A stretch of 64,000 nucleotides of DNA. Source: Chimonanthus salicifolius. Its lineage: Eukaryota; Streptophyta; Magnoliopsida; Laurales; Calycanthaceae. The notes under the pieces are model-generated. The model did no database searches. It had not been told where the DNA came from and saw nothing but the letters and a program-made list of their open reading frames with translations. The first letter of the stretch is position 1; each line of letters starts with the position of its first letter. Where the stretch lies: assembly GCA_013350335.1 (NCBI GenBank), contig CM023535.1, positions 32,582,991 through 32,646,990 on the forward strand. The letters run 5' to 3'. Shown here in pieces: positions 11,609-25,700 of this stretch. The translations under genes and the position numbers were made by a program.

Positions 11609-11620
11609 GCTCTGATACCA
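11609..11620 (-). promoter_or_regulatory. Element A primer-binding site (tRNA-iMet)
   Basis: The minus strand reads TGGTATCAGAGC two bases after the LTR end, the usual complement of initiator tRNA-Met 3' end used by many plant Ty3/gypsy elements. Confidence 0.9.
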
Positions 11621-12129
11621 ACTGTAACGCCCCGCCCTATTTCACCCATTTTACGAAAATCAGAGTCTATTTTTTTTTTTTAAATAGAAGAGTGAGAGAG
11701 GGCGCGGACGCCACGACGCGAGTTAAGTTCGAGCTTCTAAAGCCCGACCCTTAACTGGCCAACCCCACGCGTGCGCGGAACTAAGTCCACGAGAATGATT
11801 CACGCGTGGGAAGTAAGCTCGCGGATTATAGTTATTGCGGAACATGGTAATAGAGTCTATCCTACCGGTTTTTTTAGATAGAAGGGAAGATATAACATTG
11901 AATTTACCAAAATGCCCCTACGTTCATGATTGTATCACAAAATGCATCATCCATAAGTAACGTCCAAACCATCGCAGGAAATGTAAGATTATACAACCCG
12001 ACAAGCTAAGTTACTTTAAAATTACATCACCAAAATGTAGAATATAATATAAACTAAGACTGCGCTTTCCAAGCTCCTAAGCTTGGCCTCCGGTATGTCC
12101 ACCTCTTCCTGCCTCTCCTGCGTCATCAG

Positions 12130-14453
12130 CTAGGGTAGAAGTAGGGCGTTAGTCAACGCGCCCAGTAGGACTCCGAGTAGGGCTAGCACATGGATTAGTG
12201 ATACACACATATCGATAACATAAAATACAACAAAATAAGTATGTGATGAATGCTATGTCATGGGTGCTTATGTCATGTATCCCACCCATTATCCGTATGA
12301 TCATACAATATCATGTTCCCCATGTTTGCTTCTCGGTCGCCCCGACGGAGCATGGACTCCGGTTATAGCCCTCAGGCTATCCCCATGTCTGATTCTCGGT
12401 CGCCCCGACGGAGCATGGACTCCGGTTATAACCCTCAGGCAATCCCCATGTCTGATTCTCGGTCGCCCCGACGGAGCATGGACTCCGGTTTATTTATTTT
12501 TTTCTGCCCATGCCATGCATGAGATGTAGTGCATTATGCTATGTAATATATATGTATCCCATATACTTGACATATCATACATAGTCATATAATGCATAAT
12601 ATTAAAATATAAACCATATGCTTCATAATTTAAAATTCATCATAAGATAAATCATACTCATAAATCCATCATAAGCCAAATCAAAATAATTTAAAACACC
12701 ATCACATATCCATCGCTTACAAAGAGGTAGGAATCCTACCGAATACTGTGTCGCGTTCCGTTATGCTTCCTGTTCGATAATCCGGTCGCCGATCGCGTAC
12801 CGTTTGCGACGCCCGATACCTTATTACATTTACCGAATTAGTCCATACATCGTCTATGATTAAGTCCCTAACTTAGCCCATTATCCATTGGTTCTAGACT
12901 CATACATAGATCCAATTTTGGCTAAATTTAAAATTCCAATTTACGAGCCTAAAACGCAGCAACTAATCGCTTTACTTAACCATTCATAATATTTCCATTT
13001 TCATGTCCAACCCCCATAGGGTTTGGCCATGTACCATGGTCAAACCCATGGTCCTTCAATGTGGCCACAAATTACGGTTTTGCCACTCTCCTTCCATGGT
13101 AAATCATCCATTCATTTATGTGCATTCTAAGTCCAAGATTCATTCATACTTAGGTCCATTCAATCATGACCTTACATCATAAAATCAGCCACCTAATATT
13201 TAATTTTGAAAAATAATTACTCCCACACCTAATTCCACATTTTGGCCTAAGGTGTGGCCCACACATCATTTTTATAAATCCATCAAAATCTAGTATTCTT
13301 CTACATTATTTTCCATTTATTAAAGCCACTAATCACTACCCTAAGGTTCACCTTTATGGATACCATTTTCAAAGACTAAGTTTTGTCCCAAAATAATCCA
13401 ATTTAAAATCACAAAAACTTAAATCATTTTGGCCCTTTAAATCAAACTCCTAAGCATTGATACATGCATTTAACCTTAGCCTAAAATTGATCAAAATTTG
13501 GGTCATGGGTTCGGCCATACACCATGGCCGAACCCATGATGTTTCTTTCCCCATTTTTCTTGGTTTCAATTACCCATTTAAACATACCTCCAATGAAAAT
13601 TAAATCATCCCTTTAAATCACCAACATCACATATCATACTTGAACCATCCATACAATCCATCCATTTTTCTTAACCATTTTCAATACTTTTCCATCATAA
13701 AAAAATTACCATATACCATACTTACCCATCTATTCAAATTCCCATTCCTCCACATTATTTTCCATGTCTAAAGTTCTCAAACCATTACCATAGGGTTCGG
13801 CCATACACCATGGCCGAACCCATGGTTCATGGCCCACCTTTCTTAGAGCCATTTAAGACCAAAGTTCTATGAATATTTGTCCATGATTTTTCTTGTTAAA
13901 AATTCCATTTAAAATCATTAATATCATTCATTTGGTCCATTTAAAACTTGTGTCATACATTTTGGAAATCCATTTACAACTATCATTTTCTCCATCATTT
14001 TCCATCTTTCTATTCTTATAAAAATAATTAACCATCACCATAGTTCCAAAAAAATTCTAAAACATCATCCATGGATTTCATCATAAAACTTTTTCCAAAA
14101 ATTTGCCTACATTTAACCCTTGAAACCCTAACCATTCTCCATCATTTTCAAACCTTAACATCTTAATAAATTCATCACCATTTACCATGGGGTTCGGCCA
14201 TGCTACATGGCCGAACCCTAAGGTCCATCCAATCCATCAAAATTTCCATTTTCCTATGCTTAATAAAGACTTAAAAATTCTATTTAGAAATTCCATTCTT
14301 CCATTTCTTAATCCATTCCTCCATTTTTATCCATTTCTTATCTTATCTTTTGATGGATCTTAGATCCATGGCCCACCACGTTTTTGGCCACATTTAGTCT
14401 AAGAAATGGATTTTATATTCCTAAAATAAAATCTTTGTTTAAAGAAATCTTAC
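12130..14453 (-). promoter_or_regulatory. Predicted LTR-internal intron, element A 5' LTR
   Basis: The donor GTAAGA (minus, from 14453) and the acceptor-like TACCCTAG (ending 12130) match the other LTR exactly, giving the same 2324-bp length. In this 5' LTR the intron would lie in the 5'UTR of the gag-pol transcript. Prediction only. Confidence 0.45.
13019..14218. repeat. Dispersed palindrome field in A 5' LTR
   Basis: Four palindromes matching those at 3870-5069. The first is the degenerate GGTTTGGCCA form in both copies, so that variant predates insertion. Confidence 0.9.
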
Positions 14454-15709
14454 CGCCCGACGACTCCTCCGGTCTTTGTCGCTCCCGTCAACCTCTTTGG
14501 CCTCCTTTCTTCTTCGTTTTCCTTAGCCCTTTCTCCTTCTTTCTCTTCTTGATGATCGGCTAGATGAGCTTGATCAATGGTGGGACATGCTTGGATTGGC
14601 TAAGATAGTGTTAGGTTTAGAGAGAGGGGAAGAGTGGGAGATGATGAAGAATGGTAATTCTTGATCTTCAAGAGTTGAATCCAATATTCCACCTCTTTTC
14701 TTCTCTTCTTCTCTTCTTTTTTTCTTCTAAGTTTTCTTCACTTTCTCCTTGCAAGGTGAAAAACGAATTTCCTTGTGTGTGTGGAGGGCTAGAGTCAAAT
14801 GGGTAGTTTGAAATGAGATGGAGGTGGTTGGAGTGGTCTTCACTCAAGCATTAACTTTCTCACCAACCAAGCATGGGTTGGCTTGACTTTGGTGGTGGTG
14901 GTTGAGATCCAACCACCATTCAAGCCCATGGTTTTAATTTGTGTTTTCTTGAGGTGGTTTGTGTTTGTAGGAGTGGTTTTGACCACTTAACCATTTGACC
15001 ATTTTAATCTTAGGTTGATTAACTTAGATCACCTTGATCCCTTGATTAATTTAATTAATCACTTTCTATTTAATTTAATCCCATTAATTTCCCTCTATGA
15101 TCCACCCATGGTTGACTAAGTCAACCATGGTGGTCGGCCCCACTACTCTTGGGTCCACACGCCACTTCAATGGGTGAGGTGGAGGTGGGCCCCATTGGCC
15201 ATGTTGCATTGGTCCATTTATCACCTAATTTAGGTGATTTAAATTTTATTAATTATATCCTTTTTATTGGATCATCATTGGGCCCATGGCCCAATTTGAT
15301 TCTTGTCTTACCCATTTATCTTAGGGCTTAGTTACCTTGGCCCATTGGGTCCCACATGGCTCTTTGACCCAAATTGACCAATTACATGTATCAATTTCAA
15401 TTCAAGGTTTATTGGGTAACCATTGGGCCCATGGCCCAATTAGATTCCCTCATTTTCCACTTACCTTAGGATTTGAACCGATTTTGATCCATTGGGCCCC
15501 ACATGGCTATCGGGCCCACTTTGACCATCGTTGACCCGATTAGTTCTCATTGACCCATTTAATGGATTTCATCCAACCCATGGCCCAATTGGGCCATCCT
15601 TGGGCCATTGTCCCAAAATTTGGTCCATTTGGCATTTTATTACATCAAACTTCAATTTAAAATGAATAAATGCCAATATATATATTTATCAAAAATTCGG
15701 GTTATTACA

Positions 15710-15714
15710 GTTAG
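15710..15714. repeat. Right TSD of element A (GTTAG)
   Basis: Second copy of GTTAG, directly after the ATTACA end of A. B's gag resumes here. Confidence 0.95.
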
Positions 15715-18707
15715 CAAGGCCATAATAGCAGAATAGGAGATGGCTGAGTTTGTGCCTTTTGACAACCGCCGAGCTCAGAGAGGGAGGGGTTCATTCCAGC
15801 CCAACAAAAAGTTTCGACCGAACTTTAGCCGACCCTCACCATCTACTGGGTCAGCAGGGGGCTTTCGTCCCAACCAGCCCTCCCCATCTGCATCAGTCAC
15901 TCAGGCTCCCAGAGGGGTGAACAATTGCTTCCATTACGATCGGCCGGGCCATTTCAAGAGGGATTGCCCACAGCTCAGCAACCCTCTTATTCCAGAGGTT
16001 CATTTCGCCCTCCAGCTAGGCCAGCAAATTCACAAGGAGGCAGGACATATAACTAGGAGGGACGGGCGCCTAACCCTATTGGATTTGGACGGTTATTTAC
16101 TCTAGCTCCTCCAGCAGTAGTGGATCACTCCGTGATTCAAGGTATGGCTGTAGTCAGTAGTTCCTACTCCTTTGCACTATTTGATTTGGGAGCTTCACAT
16201 TCCTTCATATCTGCTACATTCATAACTGCTACTGGTACATTAGTTCAAAAACTGTCCACATCACTCACAATTGTATCCCCTGTTGGAGACACGTCATTGG
16301 GACTTATATGCACGACAGTGAATACTGAACTCGCTGGACTCAGATTTGAGTTTAACTATCTGGTACTCGATATAACTGAGTACAATATTATCTTTGGCAT
16401 GGACTGGTTGGCTAGCTTTCAGGCCAACATTGACTGCTATCGCCGCAGGGTGACATTTTGGTCACCCGAGGGAAAACAATATGTGGTGTGAACTGATAAA
16501 CGAAGCATACTACATGAAGGGTTGAATCATCTGGTATTGAACAGTATTAGAATCAACAAGGCACCGGTGGCTAAACTTCGGGCAATAGTGAAAGAATATG
16601 TGGATGTTTTCCCAAAAGATCTCTCTGGCTTGCCGCCTATGAGGGAGATCAATTTTGAAATCAAGTTGTACCCTGGCACTTCACCAGTGTCATTACCACA
16701 TTATCGGATGATGGCACAAGCGAAAATGTCCGAGCTAAAGAAGCAGATTGATGAACTGCTCAGACTGGGTTGCATCCGGAATAGTACATCGGCTTGGGGA
16801 GCTCCGGTGTTGTTTGTGAAGAAGAAGGACGGTTCACTCCGTATGTGTGTGGATTACCGAAAACTGAACTAGCTGACAGTCAGAAACAAGTATCCTCTAC
16901 CCAGGACTGATTATCTATTTGATCAACTTAGAGGTTCCTGCCACTTCTCTAAGATTGATTTGATGTTCGGATACCTCCAAAGTTGGGTTAGGGAAGAAGA
17001 CATAGAGAAGACAACCTTCAGAACGCGGTATGGACTATATGAGTTTGTACTCATGCCGTTTGGACTCACCAATGCACCAGCAGTGTTCATGGATCTGATG
17101 AACAGAATCTTCCGTCCTCATTTGGACTAGTTTGTTCTTCTATTTATCGATGACATCCTGATCTATTCCAAAAGTAAGGAAGACCATGCTGAGCACCTGA
17201 GTATAGTTCTGGACACTTTGAGGAAGAACAAGTTGTATGCCAAAGCAAGCAAATGTGAATTTTGGCTATCTGAGGTCAACTTTTTGGGGCATGTCATATC
17301 AGCAGAAGATATAGCTGTGGACCCAGCTAAGGTGGCGGCAGTGAGTGAATGGAAAGCGCCAAAGAATGTAACCGAGATCCGCAGCTTCCTAGGATTGGCT
17401 GGTTATTACAAGAAGTTTATCATGGACTTCTCCAAAATTGCATCTCCATTGACTCGACTCACTCAGAAAGTATGAGTGGACATATTTGTGCAACCAGAGG
17501 TTCGAGGAGCTGAAAGATAGACTTACAACTGCTCCTATCTTAATTTTGCCCGGAAAAAGGCAAGGGTTGTGAAGTAGAATGCGACGCTTCAAGAGAGGGA
17601 CTGGGGTGTGTCCTCAGTCAAGATCATCGTGTGGTGGCTTATGGTTCAAGACAACTAAAAATACGTGAATGTCTCTATCCTACGCATGATCTTGAACTAG
17701 CCGCAGTGGTCTTCGCTCTCAAAAGCTGGAGACACTATTTATATGGCGAGAAATTTGAAGTGTTTTCAGATCATAAGAGCTTGAAATACTTGTTTGATCA
17801 GAAAGAACTCAACCTGAGGCAGCGCATATGGATGGAATATCTGGCAGATTATGAGTTCGCACTTCATTATCACCTTGGCAAGGCGAACAAGGTGGCAGAT
17901 GCACTCAGCCGCATATCACATGCATCAGTGGCATGTTTGATCAGGACAGAATGGGACATGTTGAACACCATTCGAGAGTTCAACTTGTATATCAATAACC
18001 ATGGGAGTATGTACAATTTGATCATACGGTCCAACATGGTTACTAAGATTGAACAGGAACAGCGGATAGACCCTGAAAGTGGAAGAGATATGGGCCAAGA
18101 TGTCTACTGGTGAAGTCATACTGGAATGGGAATTACGACCGGGACAGGGTTTTCTATTCCGATGAAGGATTTATGTACGTAAGAGTTGCAGAAAAGAGTT
18201 ATTGGTTGAGGCACATCAGACCAAACTCTCTATTCATCCGGGCAGCACCAAGATGTATCACGACCTGAAGAGACATTACTGGTGGCACGGACTCAAAAGA
18301 GATGTGGTCGAATTTGTTGCTCATTGCTTAACTTTTCAGCAGGTTAAGACGGAACATCAGAAGCCACCAGGGTTACTCAAACCCTTACCAGTGCCGGAAT
18401 GGAAATGGGAGCACATCTCCATGGATTTTGTGACAGGGTTGCCAAGGTCTTCAAAGGGCAACGATGCGATATGGGTCGTGGTAGACCGACTGACCAAGTC
18501 TGCATATTTTCTTCCTATTAGGATGACAGACTCATCTGAGATTTTGGGTTGGCGGTATATCAGGGATATCATCAGATTGCATGGTATTCCTCGGACTATA
18601 GTGTCTGATAGATATGGCCGATTCACCGGCAGAGTGTGGCAGAGCATGCAGTCGGCCATGGGGACAGATCTACTGACTAGCACAGCATTCCATCCACAGA
18701 CTGATGC
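15715..18707 (+). pseudogene. pol: B gag end, protease, RT, RNase H and integrase start (broken)
   Basis: This continues B after element A. It has a zinc-knuckle remnant whose second Cys is lost (CFHYDRPGHFKRDC), protease with DLG in place of the catalytic DSG ([12 protein letters not shown]), an RT keeping FIDDILIY but with altered neighbours (DLMFGYLQ), RNase H without its first motif in frame, and integrase up to the core ([16 protein letters not shown] with the second D followed by RY). Stops are TAG 15734, TAG 16054, TGA 16489, TAG 16870 and TAG 17128; frameshifts lie near 15990, 17470 and 18080. Element C interrupts it at HPQTDA. It cannot encode working enzyme. Confidence 0.88.
18703..18707. 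repeat. Left TSD of element C (GATGC)
   Basis: GATGC precedes TGTAACACCC and recurs at 55024-55028 after the far end of C. The integrase codons of B join across it. Confidence 0.95.
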
Positions 18708-20049
18708 TGTAACACCCTGGAATTTCAAAGTTATCATTTTATATGAAAATATTCATATTTACAGAATTGCCATTGTGATAAAATTGATTTGAATTTAAAT
18801 GGGTCAATGGCTCAATCAAGACCCAAAGGATGGTAGTTTGTTTACAAAACAAATAAATGGATAAGATGAATTTAAACGGGTCAAGAATCATATTTGGGTC
18901 AAATTTTGATAAATGGGTCAAAATGGCTAGATGGGACCCAATGGGTCGTGAATGGCATGATTAACCATGGATTGAGTTCAAGCTTAGTTAATTTAAGTTT
19001 ATTAATTGCTTGAGTTTGGTTTGAGTTGAAATGAATGATGGGTTTAGTTGAGTTGAATTTATTAGTTAAGTTAAATTAAATGAATGAGTTAGGTTGGGTG
19101 AGTTGAGTAAATGAGTTGGATGAATATGTATTTTTTTTAAATGAGTGAGATGTAGAGATAGAGGGTTTGTAGGTTATTTAAATTCAAACACTAGGAAAAC
19201 GTTGGTGCATGGGAGGCATTACCATGCATGTAACTTCCATTTATGTGATGAATAAAATGGGAGTTACATTTTGAATGGGAGTTACTTTTGAAGTTACAAG
19301 GGTTGCAAGGGACGTTGGTTGCATGCATGAGCAATTTCATGCATGTAACGGCTACTGAGGAGATATGAGGGGTGGTGGCTTTGAGAGTTACAAATGCATG
19401 AATAAAGGAGAGAATGCAAACAATTACAAGGATATGCATAGGCCGTTGGGTACCCTTGGAGGTTCATCTCAAAGATGAAACCCCCAAGGTATTAAGAAAT
19501 AAAGGTTACATAAATGTTTCATATTCAAAATTGTTACATGCATTGGAACCATGAGGATTAACCACCTTACATGGAAGGTCAAGGGTTAAAAACGTTGGAG
19601 GGTTTCATCTCAAGGATGAAACCCCCAAATGAAATAAGAGTTAAAGATAAATGCAATAGGAGTTACAATTTTTGGGTACCAAAGAGATCACATGGGCTGA
19701 ATGAAATTTAGCCAAAGAAGTTTCAGTTTTTCTCTCCCTACCTCTCTCTCTTGATCGTTCTTTATCTTCCGAAACACTAAGAGCAGCAGCTGGTTATTGA
19801 CATGAAATCAGTCCTTGATTGATTTGTTTCACCAAGACAAAAGCATACCTTGAGCAAAAGAGTTGGTCTCAAGGTATTCCATCCAAAGTCAAAAATTCTA
19901 TCTCTTTCTCTCTTTGCCGTTTTCTACCAAGAGCAGCAGCTGGTTGTTTAAATCAGTCCCTGACCATCAAAGAATCAAGAAGAAGGAGAGGCTAAGAAAG
20001 GACAAGGAACAAGCCGGAGGGAAGATCAATTGGAGGAGTCGCGGAAACG

Positions 20050-21831
20050 GTAGGTTTTTCGATGAACAATTTTTAAATCATGATCCGGCCATTGGATGGC
20101 CGAATCTAACAAAGGTTAAATATTGGTTGGAAGTACATGAATGAGATAAAAAGATGGACCATAGGGTTCGGCCCCATTGGATGGCCAAACCCCATGGAAA
20201 TAATTGATTTATTTAGATGGTTTTTGGAAATTAAAACCATACAAATATGGGACTGTTTTTAGATGATTTTAAGTGTGTGTTTTAAAAAGGTTAAAACATA
20301 AATAAGGAAGTTTGTTTTGGACATAGATGAATGATTAAGAAATTCAAAACCAAAGGTCATAGGGTTCGGCCACCGTGGAGGGCCTAACCCCATGCAAATA
20401 ATGGTTTGGTTTTGATGTATTTGAAACATATAAACCATGAAGTTGGTGGACTGTTTTGGCTTATTATTTAAGATTCAAATACATGTTTTGGAAAGGGTTA
20501 AAAACATGGATCTGTATGACAAAGGACTGAAGTTAGCATGGTTTAAAACAGTGGTTCAAAACTGATGAAATGGACCATTTGGATCGGCCATTTTGGATGG
20601 CCGAATTCCATGAAATAATATGGTCATTTGGGACAAGTAGATGAACTGATTTAGATGGTGTTTAAGAGGTATAAAGGCAGCAATATTATATTGATATTGT
20701 ATGTTTAAATAACACCAAAAACATGATTTAGAAGACCAAAACATGGACATAGGGTTCGGCCACCTTGGATGGCCGAACCCCATGTAAGTATTTGGTTGTT
20801 TGGTTTGCCTTTCAAAAAGATGGAAATCACATCAATTATGGATTTAGTATTAAGGTGATGATGGAGAATAGGATTAAAATTTTTAGGGTGAGGCTCGGCC
20901 ATGTTATGTGGCCGAACCCCACCAATTGTCATGTGATGGACTTTGTTGTCTAAGGAAAAATTAGGCAAAGGATAGTATAATGACATTATTGTAAATAAGG
21001 ATGAAAAGATGAAATGATCAAAAGAATGGACTTATGAGCCAAAACCTAAGGTGGTAAGATTCGGCCATGTAGTATGGCTGAACTCTACCAAGTGTCATTT
21101 GAAAAGTTTGGGATACTTAGATGGTATTAAGTAAATAAAAGATTTATCAAAGTTTAAATGGGTGAGGTTCGGCCATGGGGTATGGCCGAACCCCACAAAG
21201 TGGATTTTTGGGATTTAAATCAAATTAGAATCATATGGTCAAATGATTAACTTGCTGCCATGTACATAGGGTATTCGGATTTCTAGAACGGTGTACAAAG
21301 TCGTGATCGAAAGACGGTCCAAAGGAAGGGTCGAACAAAGTAAACTATTGTAGGTTTCCTACTTTGTTGTAACCACATAACTTATTTGCTGTTTTATGTT
21401 TATTTGAATAAGTTATTTGAATCAAATGTTATATTTACAAATGGCATGTTTGCATAGACATCTCATGCATGGCATGGGATGATGGTGTAGCAACCGGAGG
21501 CCACACTCCGTCGGGGCGTCCGAAAGACCATTGTGGGGTACCCTGATGATGAGAATCCCATCAGGAGGAATCCGGAGGCCACACTCCATCGGGGCGTCCG
21601 AAAGACCACTGTGGGTTACCTTGACGATGACAATCCCGTCAAGTGATGTCTATGTTGAATGGTGATGGGTGGGACTCATTACATGTTCATTTCATACATA
21701 GCATGTTTTTTATTGAATTTTGTTACACATGTACTATCATTATATTATTTGCATGTTTGACTAACCAAGTGGTAGCCCTATTCGGAAACATTACTGGGCG
21801 CGTTGATCTAACGCCCTATCTATATCCTTAG
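20050..21831 (+). promoter_or_regulatory. Predicted LTR-internal intron, element C 5' LTR
   Basis: The donor AAACG|GTAGGT follows GAAGAAGGAGAGG-type purine sequence. The 3' end has GATCTAAC, then CCCTATCTATATCCTTAG. Length 1782 bp, identical in the 3' LTR (52697-54478). The donor is weaker than in A, B or E. Prediction only. Confidence 0.4.
20082..21194. repeat. Dispersed palindrome field in C 5' LTR (8 units)
   Basis: Units start near 20082, 20165, 20362, 20582, 20754, 20891, 21060 and 21164. They show arm variants such as GGATCGGCCA/TGGCCGAATTCC. Some units differ from the 3' LTR copy by changes that break or mend a pair, such as GGGCCTAACCC here against GGGCCGAACCC there. Confidence 0.88.
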
Positions 21832-22376
21832 TGGATGATGCAGGGAAAGGAAAGAACGTGGTTGGAGAAGAGGACCAAGCACGAAAACTTGGGCGGTTTG
21901 AATGATTGGAATGGACTATGAATGGATTATTTATGGACTTGTTAGTTGATTTATTTGGACAATGTAATTTGTTAGCTAGATGTTGTGGGCATGTAATAAT
22001 GTAGTTAATTAGATGCTATGGTTTGTTTTATGTTGGATGTTTGGATTAAACGATTAGTTAAGATCGATTAGTGATTTTGGAAAATAATTTATGTACTTTG
22101 CTATCTAAAAATGGAAATTGGATTAATCATAGGTTCTATTATAACCTCAGTTAGATCTAGACTAAGTTAATTCCGCAAGTTATATATATACCATGTGCGG
22201 ATCAGTTTTATGGACTTAGTTCATACGCACATGGGCTTGGCCAGTTAAGGGTCGGATTTAGAGATCCGAACTTAACTCGCGTCGTGACATTCCGCCCCGA
22301 TCACTTGTTGATTATTATTATATATAAAAAAAAAATAAACTCTGCAAATTTAGAGTGAAATGGGCGGGGTGCTACA

Positions 22377-22780
22377 GTTGGTATTAGAGCGAAACGGGAA
22401 GTTGAATATTCCGAAGTAAGATTAAGACGGTTTCATGTCTCACTGACGGATAAGAATCCCAACTGACCGACTCTTCGGAGTCCGCTGACTGGGGGCCGGA
22501 TTAATTTACTTCGTGGACTCGGACTGAACAAATCAAACTGAGAACAACAGTGAAAGATAGCAAAAGTACATTATTATAATTCATCTATCAAACGTAGCAA
22601 AATAGGATATACATTCCCCAATACTCCCCAATTGAGAAAAACAAACATAGGGAATTTAGAGACTCTCCCCTCAAAAACAAATAGAAAACCAAGTTTACTT
22701 ATTTGGAAATCTCCCCAAAATTGTGAAAAATACAAACTATACGAGGAAACTAAGTCAATAATGTTTTTTGACTTAGGGAA
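22377..22780 (+). other. Element C PBS and 5' leader
   Basis: The PBS is TGGTATTAGAGC at 22379-22390, one base off the tRNA-iMet complement (C to T). The leader holds the perfect GACTC-TTCG-GAGTC hairpin at 22469-22482 and several CTCCCC(A/T)-type tracts before gag at 22781. Nothing else is apparent. Confidence 0.8.
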
Positions 22781-25700
22781 ATGGCTCCAAAGAAAAGGAT
22801 CCCTCAGAACCAGAAAGGGAAGGAAAAGGTGTTGCAAATCACGCAACATGAGAAAGTATTATCACAACACGAAAAATCTGTGCATGAGAAGGAGCCGTCT
22901 ATACATGAGAAAGAGGTAACCCAACCTGATGAGGAGCAAGTTGTTCATGAAAAGTCTCACAATGGGGAAGAATCACAACACTCTTGGAGGGAAGAGAAGG
23001 GGAGTGAGAATGCATCACGGAAGGAGGGAGAAGGGAACAGTGGTGTACATATACCGCATGTGCCGCCTGAGCTTCAGGGCTTAGTCCAAGCAGTGGTAAC
23101 CTCTGTACTCCAGCAACATATGAATGGGAGTGAAAGTTCCAGGGACGCCAGTGACCGGAGTATGGCACGAGAATTTCAACAACAGCGTCCTCCCTACTTC
23201 AAAGGGAAGGAAGGGGCTGTCGGAGCCGAGCACTGGCTGAAGAAGATCACTCAGATCTTAAAATTACTGAAGATCTCGAGTCATGCTGACAAGATTTTAC
23301 TGGCTACTTCACAATTGATAGAAGATGCCGATAAATGGTGGGAGGTGGTGGAGAAGTAGAGGGAACTCATACCAGCTAGGGAGAGGACGGCCATGACATG
23401 GAATGAGTTTTCAGCAACCTTTCTGGAACATTACTTTCCGGAGGAGGAGAATGTGCGATAGACGGAACTTTTTCTGTCCTTGGTACAGGGCTCTATGATG
23501 GTGGCAGAGTATCACCGTGAATTTCTCAGCTTATCCATTTATGCATTCTATATGGTGGACACAGAACTTCGCAAGGCAAGAAAGTTTGAGAGGGGTCTAC
23601 GGCCAAACATCAAGGCCAAAGTGACCATATTTAAGTGCACCACATTGGCTGAGGTGGTCAGCAAGGCCACAATAGCAGAACAGGAGTTGAATGCAATAGT
23701 GCGGTTTGACAATCGTCAAGCTCCAAGTGGGAGGGGTGGGTTTCAGCCCAACAAGAGGTTCCGTCCGAACTTCAGTAGACCCTCACCATCTACTGGGTCC
23801 ACGAGGAGCTTTCGTCCCAATCAGCCCTCCCCATCTGCATCAGTCACCCAGTCATTCAGAGGGGTGAACAACAGTTTCCACTGTAATCAGCCGGGTCACT
23901 TCAAGAGAGACTGTCCAAAGCTCAATAGGCTCTCATATTCCAGAGGATCTTTCCGTCCACCAGCTAGGCCAGCTAACTCCCGAGGAGGCAGGACATATAA
24001 TCAGGCGGGACGGGCGCCTAATCCTACCGGATCTGGACGACTATTTGCTCTGGAACCTCCTGAGGATGTGGATCATTCTGTGATTCAAGGTATGGCCTTT
24101 GTCAATAGTTCTTATGCTTATGCATTGTTTGATTCTGGAGCATCGCACTCCTTTATATCTGCATCCTTTATAACTGCTACTGGAACACTAGTACAAAAGC
24201 TGTCCACCACACTCAGTATCCCCTGTCGGAGACACGTCTTTGGGACTCATATGCACGGCCATAAATACAGAACTCGCTGGACTCAGATTTGAGTTCAATT
24301 ATTTGGTACTCGACATGACTGAGTACGATATTATATTTGGCATGGACTAGTTGGCTGGTTATGAAGCCAATATTGATTGTTATCGCCGAAGAGTGACATT
24401 TTGGTCACCCGAGGGAAAGCAGTATATAGTTCGTGCCGACAAGCAAAGCAGACTGCAGGAAGGGTTGCATCATTTGGTGTTGAACAATATTGTCATCAAC
24501 AAAGCACCAGTCACTGAACTTCCAACAATTGTGAAAGAATTTGTTGATGTTTTTCCAAAAGAACTTCCTGGTATACCGCCTATGAGGGAGCTCAATTTTG
24601 AGATCAAGCTATATCCTGGTACCTCACCAGTGTCTCTACCCCATTATCGGATGGCACCAGCAGAAATGTCCGAGTTGAAGAAGCAACTTGATGAATTACT
24701 CAGACTGGGTTGCATTCGGAACAGCACATCGTCATGGGGAGCTCCAGTGTTGTTCGTGAAAAAGAAGGATGGTTCACTCAGAATGTGTGTGGACTACCGG
24801 AAGTTGAATCAGCTAACTGTCCGGAACAAGTATCCTCTACCCAGGATCGATGATTTATTCGATCAGTTGAGGGGATCCAGTCATTTTTCCAAGATTGACC
24901 TGATGTCCGGTTATCATCAAATCCGGGTCAGGGAGGAAGATATCGAGAAGACAGCTTTTAGAACACGGTATGGACTATTTGAATTTGTAGTCATGCCATT
25001 TGGGCTTACCAACGCACCAACTGTGTTCATGGACTTAATGAACAGAATATTCCATCCATATCTGGATCGGTTTGTTATAGTGTTCATTGACGATATCCTG
25101 ATCTATTCCAAAAGTCAGGAGGATCATGCTGAGCGTCTACGAATAGTATTGAACACCTTGAGACAAAACCAGTTGTATGCCAAAGCAAGCAAATGCGAAT
25201 TTTGGCTACCTGAGATCAAATTCTTGGGGCATGTTATAACAGCAGATGGTATAGCCGTTGATCCGGCTAAGGTGGCAGCAGTAAGTGAGTGGAAAGCACC
25301 AAAGAATGTCACTGAAATCCGTAGTTTTCTGGGTTTGGCTGGATATTATAGGAAGTTTATCATGGATTTCTCCAAAATTGCATCCCCATTGACTCGACTC
25401 ACGCAGAAAGGACTCAAATATGAATGGTCAGAGTTGTGCAATCAGAGATTTGAGGAGCTGAAAGAGAGACTTACAACTGCTCCTATTCTAGTTTTGCCGG
25501 AAAGAGGCAAAGGTTATGAAGTACAATGTGATGCATCAGGAGAGGGACTGGGATGTTCACTCATGCAACGTGATCGGGTGGTGGCATATGGTTCAAGACA
25601 ACTAAAGATACATGAACGCCTCTACCCCACACATGATCTAGAATTAGCTGCGGTGGTCTTCGCTCTCAAAAGCTGGAGACACTATCTATATGGGGAGAAG

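Larger units (their letters stand above)
2475..15709 (-). mobile_element. Element A: nearly intact Tekay-like retrotransposon
   Basis: A is 13,235 bp with LTRs of 4086 and 4087 bp, an internal region at 6561-11622, and TSD GTTAG. It is inserted antisense in the gag of B. On the minus strand the order is LTR, PBS (11609-11620), leader, gag-pol, pre-PPT hairpin, PPT, LTR. By eye the two LTRs differ at about seven bases plus one T in a homopolymer, roughly 0.2%, so the insertion is recent. The only obvious coding lesion is a TGA in gag. Confidence 0.95.
11623..15709 (-). repeat. Element A 5' LTR (right copy)
   Basis: This 4087-bp partner of the left LTR keeps the same internal order. Palindromes lie at 13019-14218 (four), 63-bp repeats at 12318-12491, the 25-bp U3 palindrome at 15106-15130 and the terminal stem-loop at 11722-11755. 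It should be the transcribing LTR and would drive minus-strand RNA. About seven substitutions separate it from the left copy. Confidence 0.95.
18708..22376 (+). repeat. Element C 5' LTR
   Basis: This 3669-bp LTR runs from TGTAAC to CTACA (the 3' copy ends TTACA). U3 has two TTCATC..GATGAA hairpins (19463-19479, 19602-19622). A GA-rich block precedes the GTAGGT donor at 20050. Eight GGTTCGGCCA-type palindromes lie at 20082-21194. Two CCACACTCC(A/G)TCGGGGCGTCCG boxes lie near 21500 and 21570. The acceptor-like block ends at 21831, and the terminal stem-loop is at 22244-22276. No gene is present. Confidence 0.95.

Noticed and set aside
19191..19439. 82-codon minus-strand open frame in C U3 (also at 51852)
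   Set aside because: Lies in LTR, antisense to the element, no motif and low-complexity His/Thr content.
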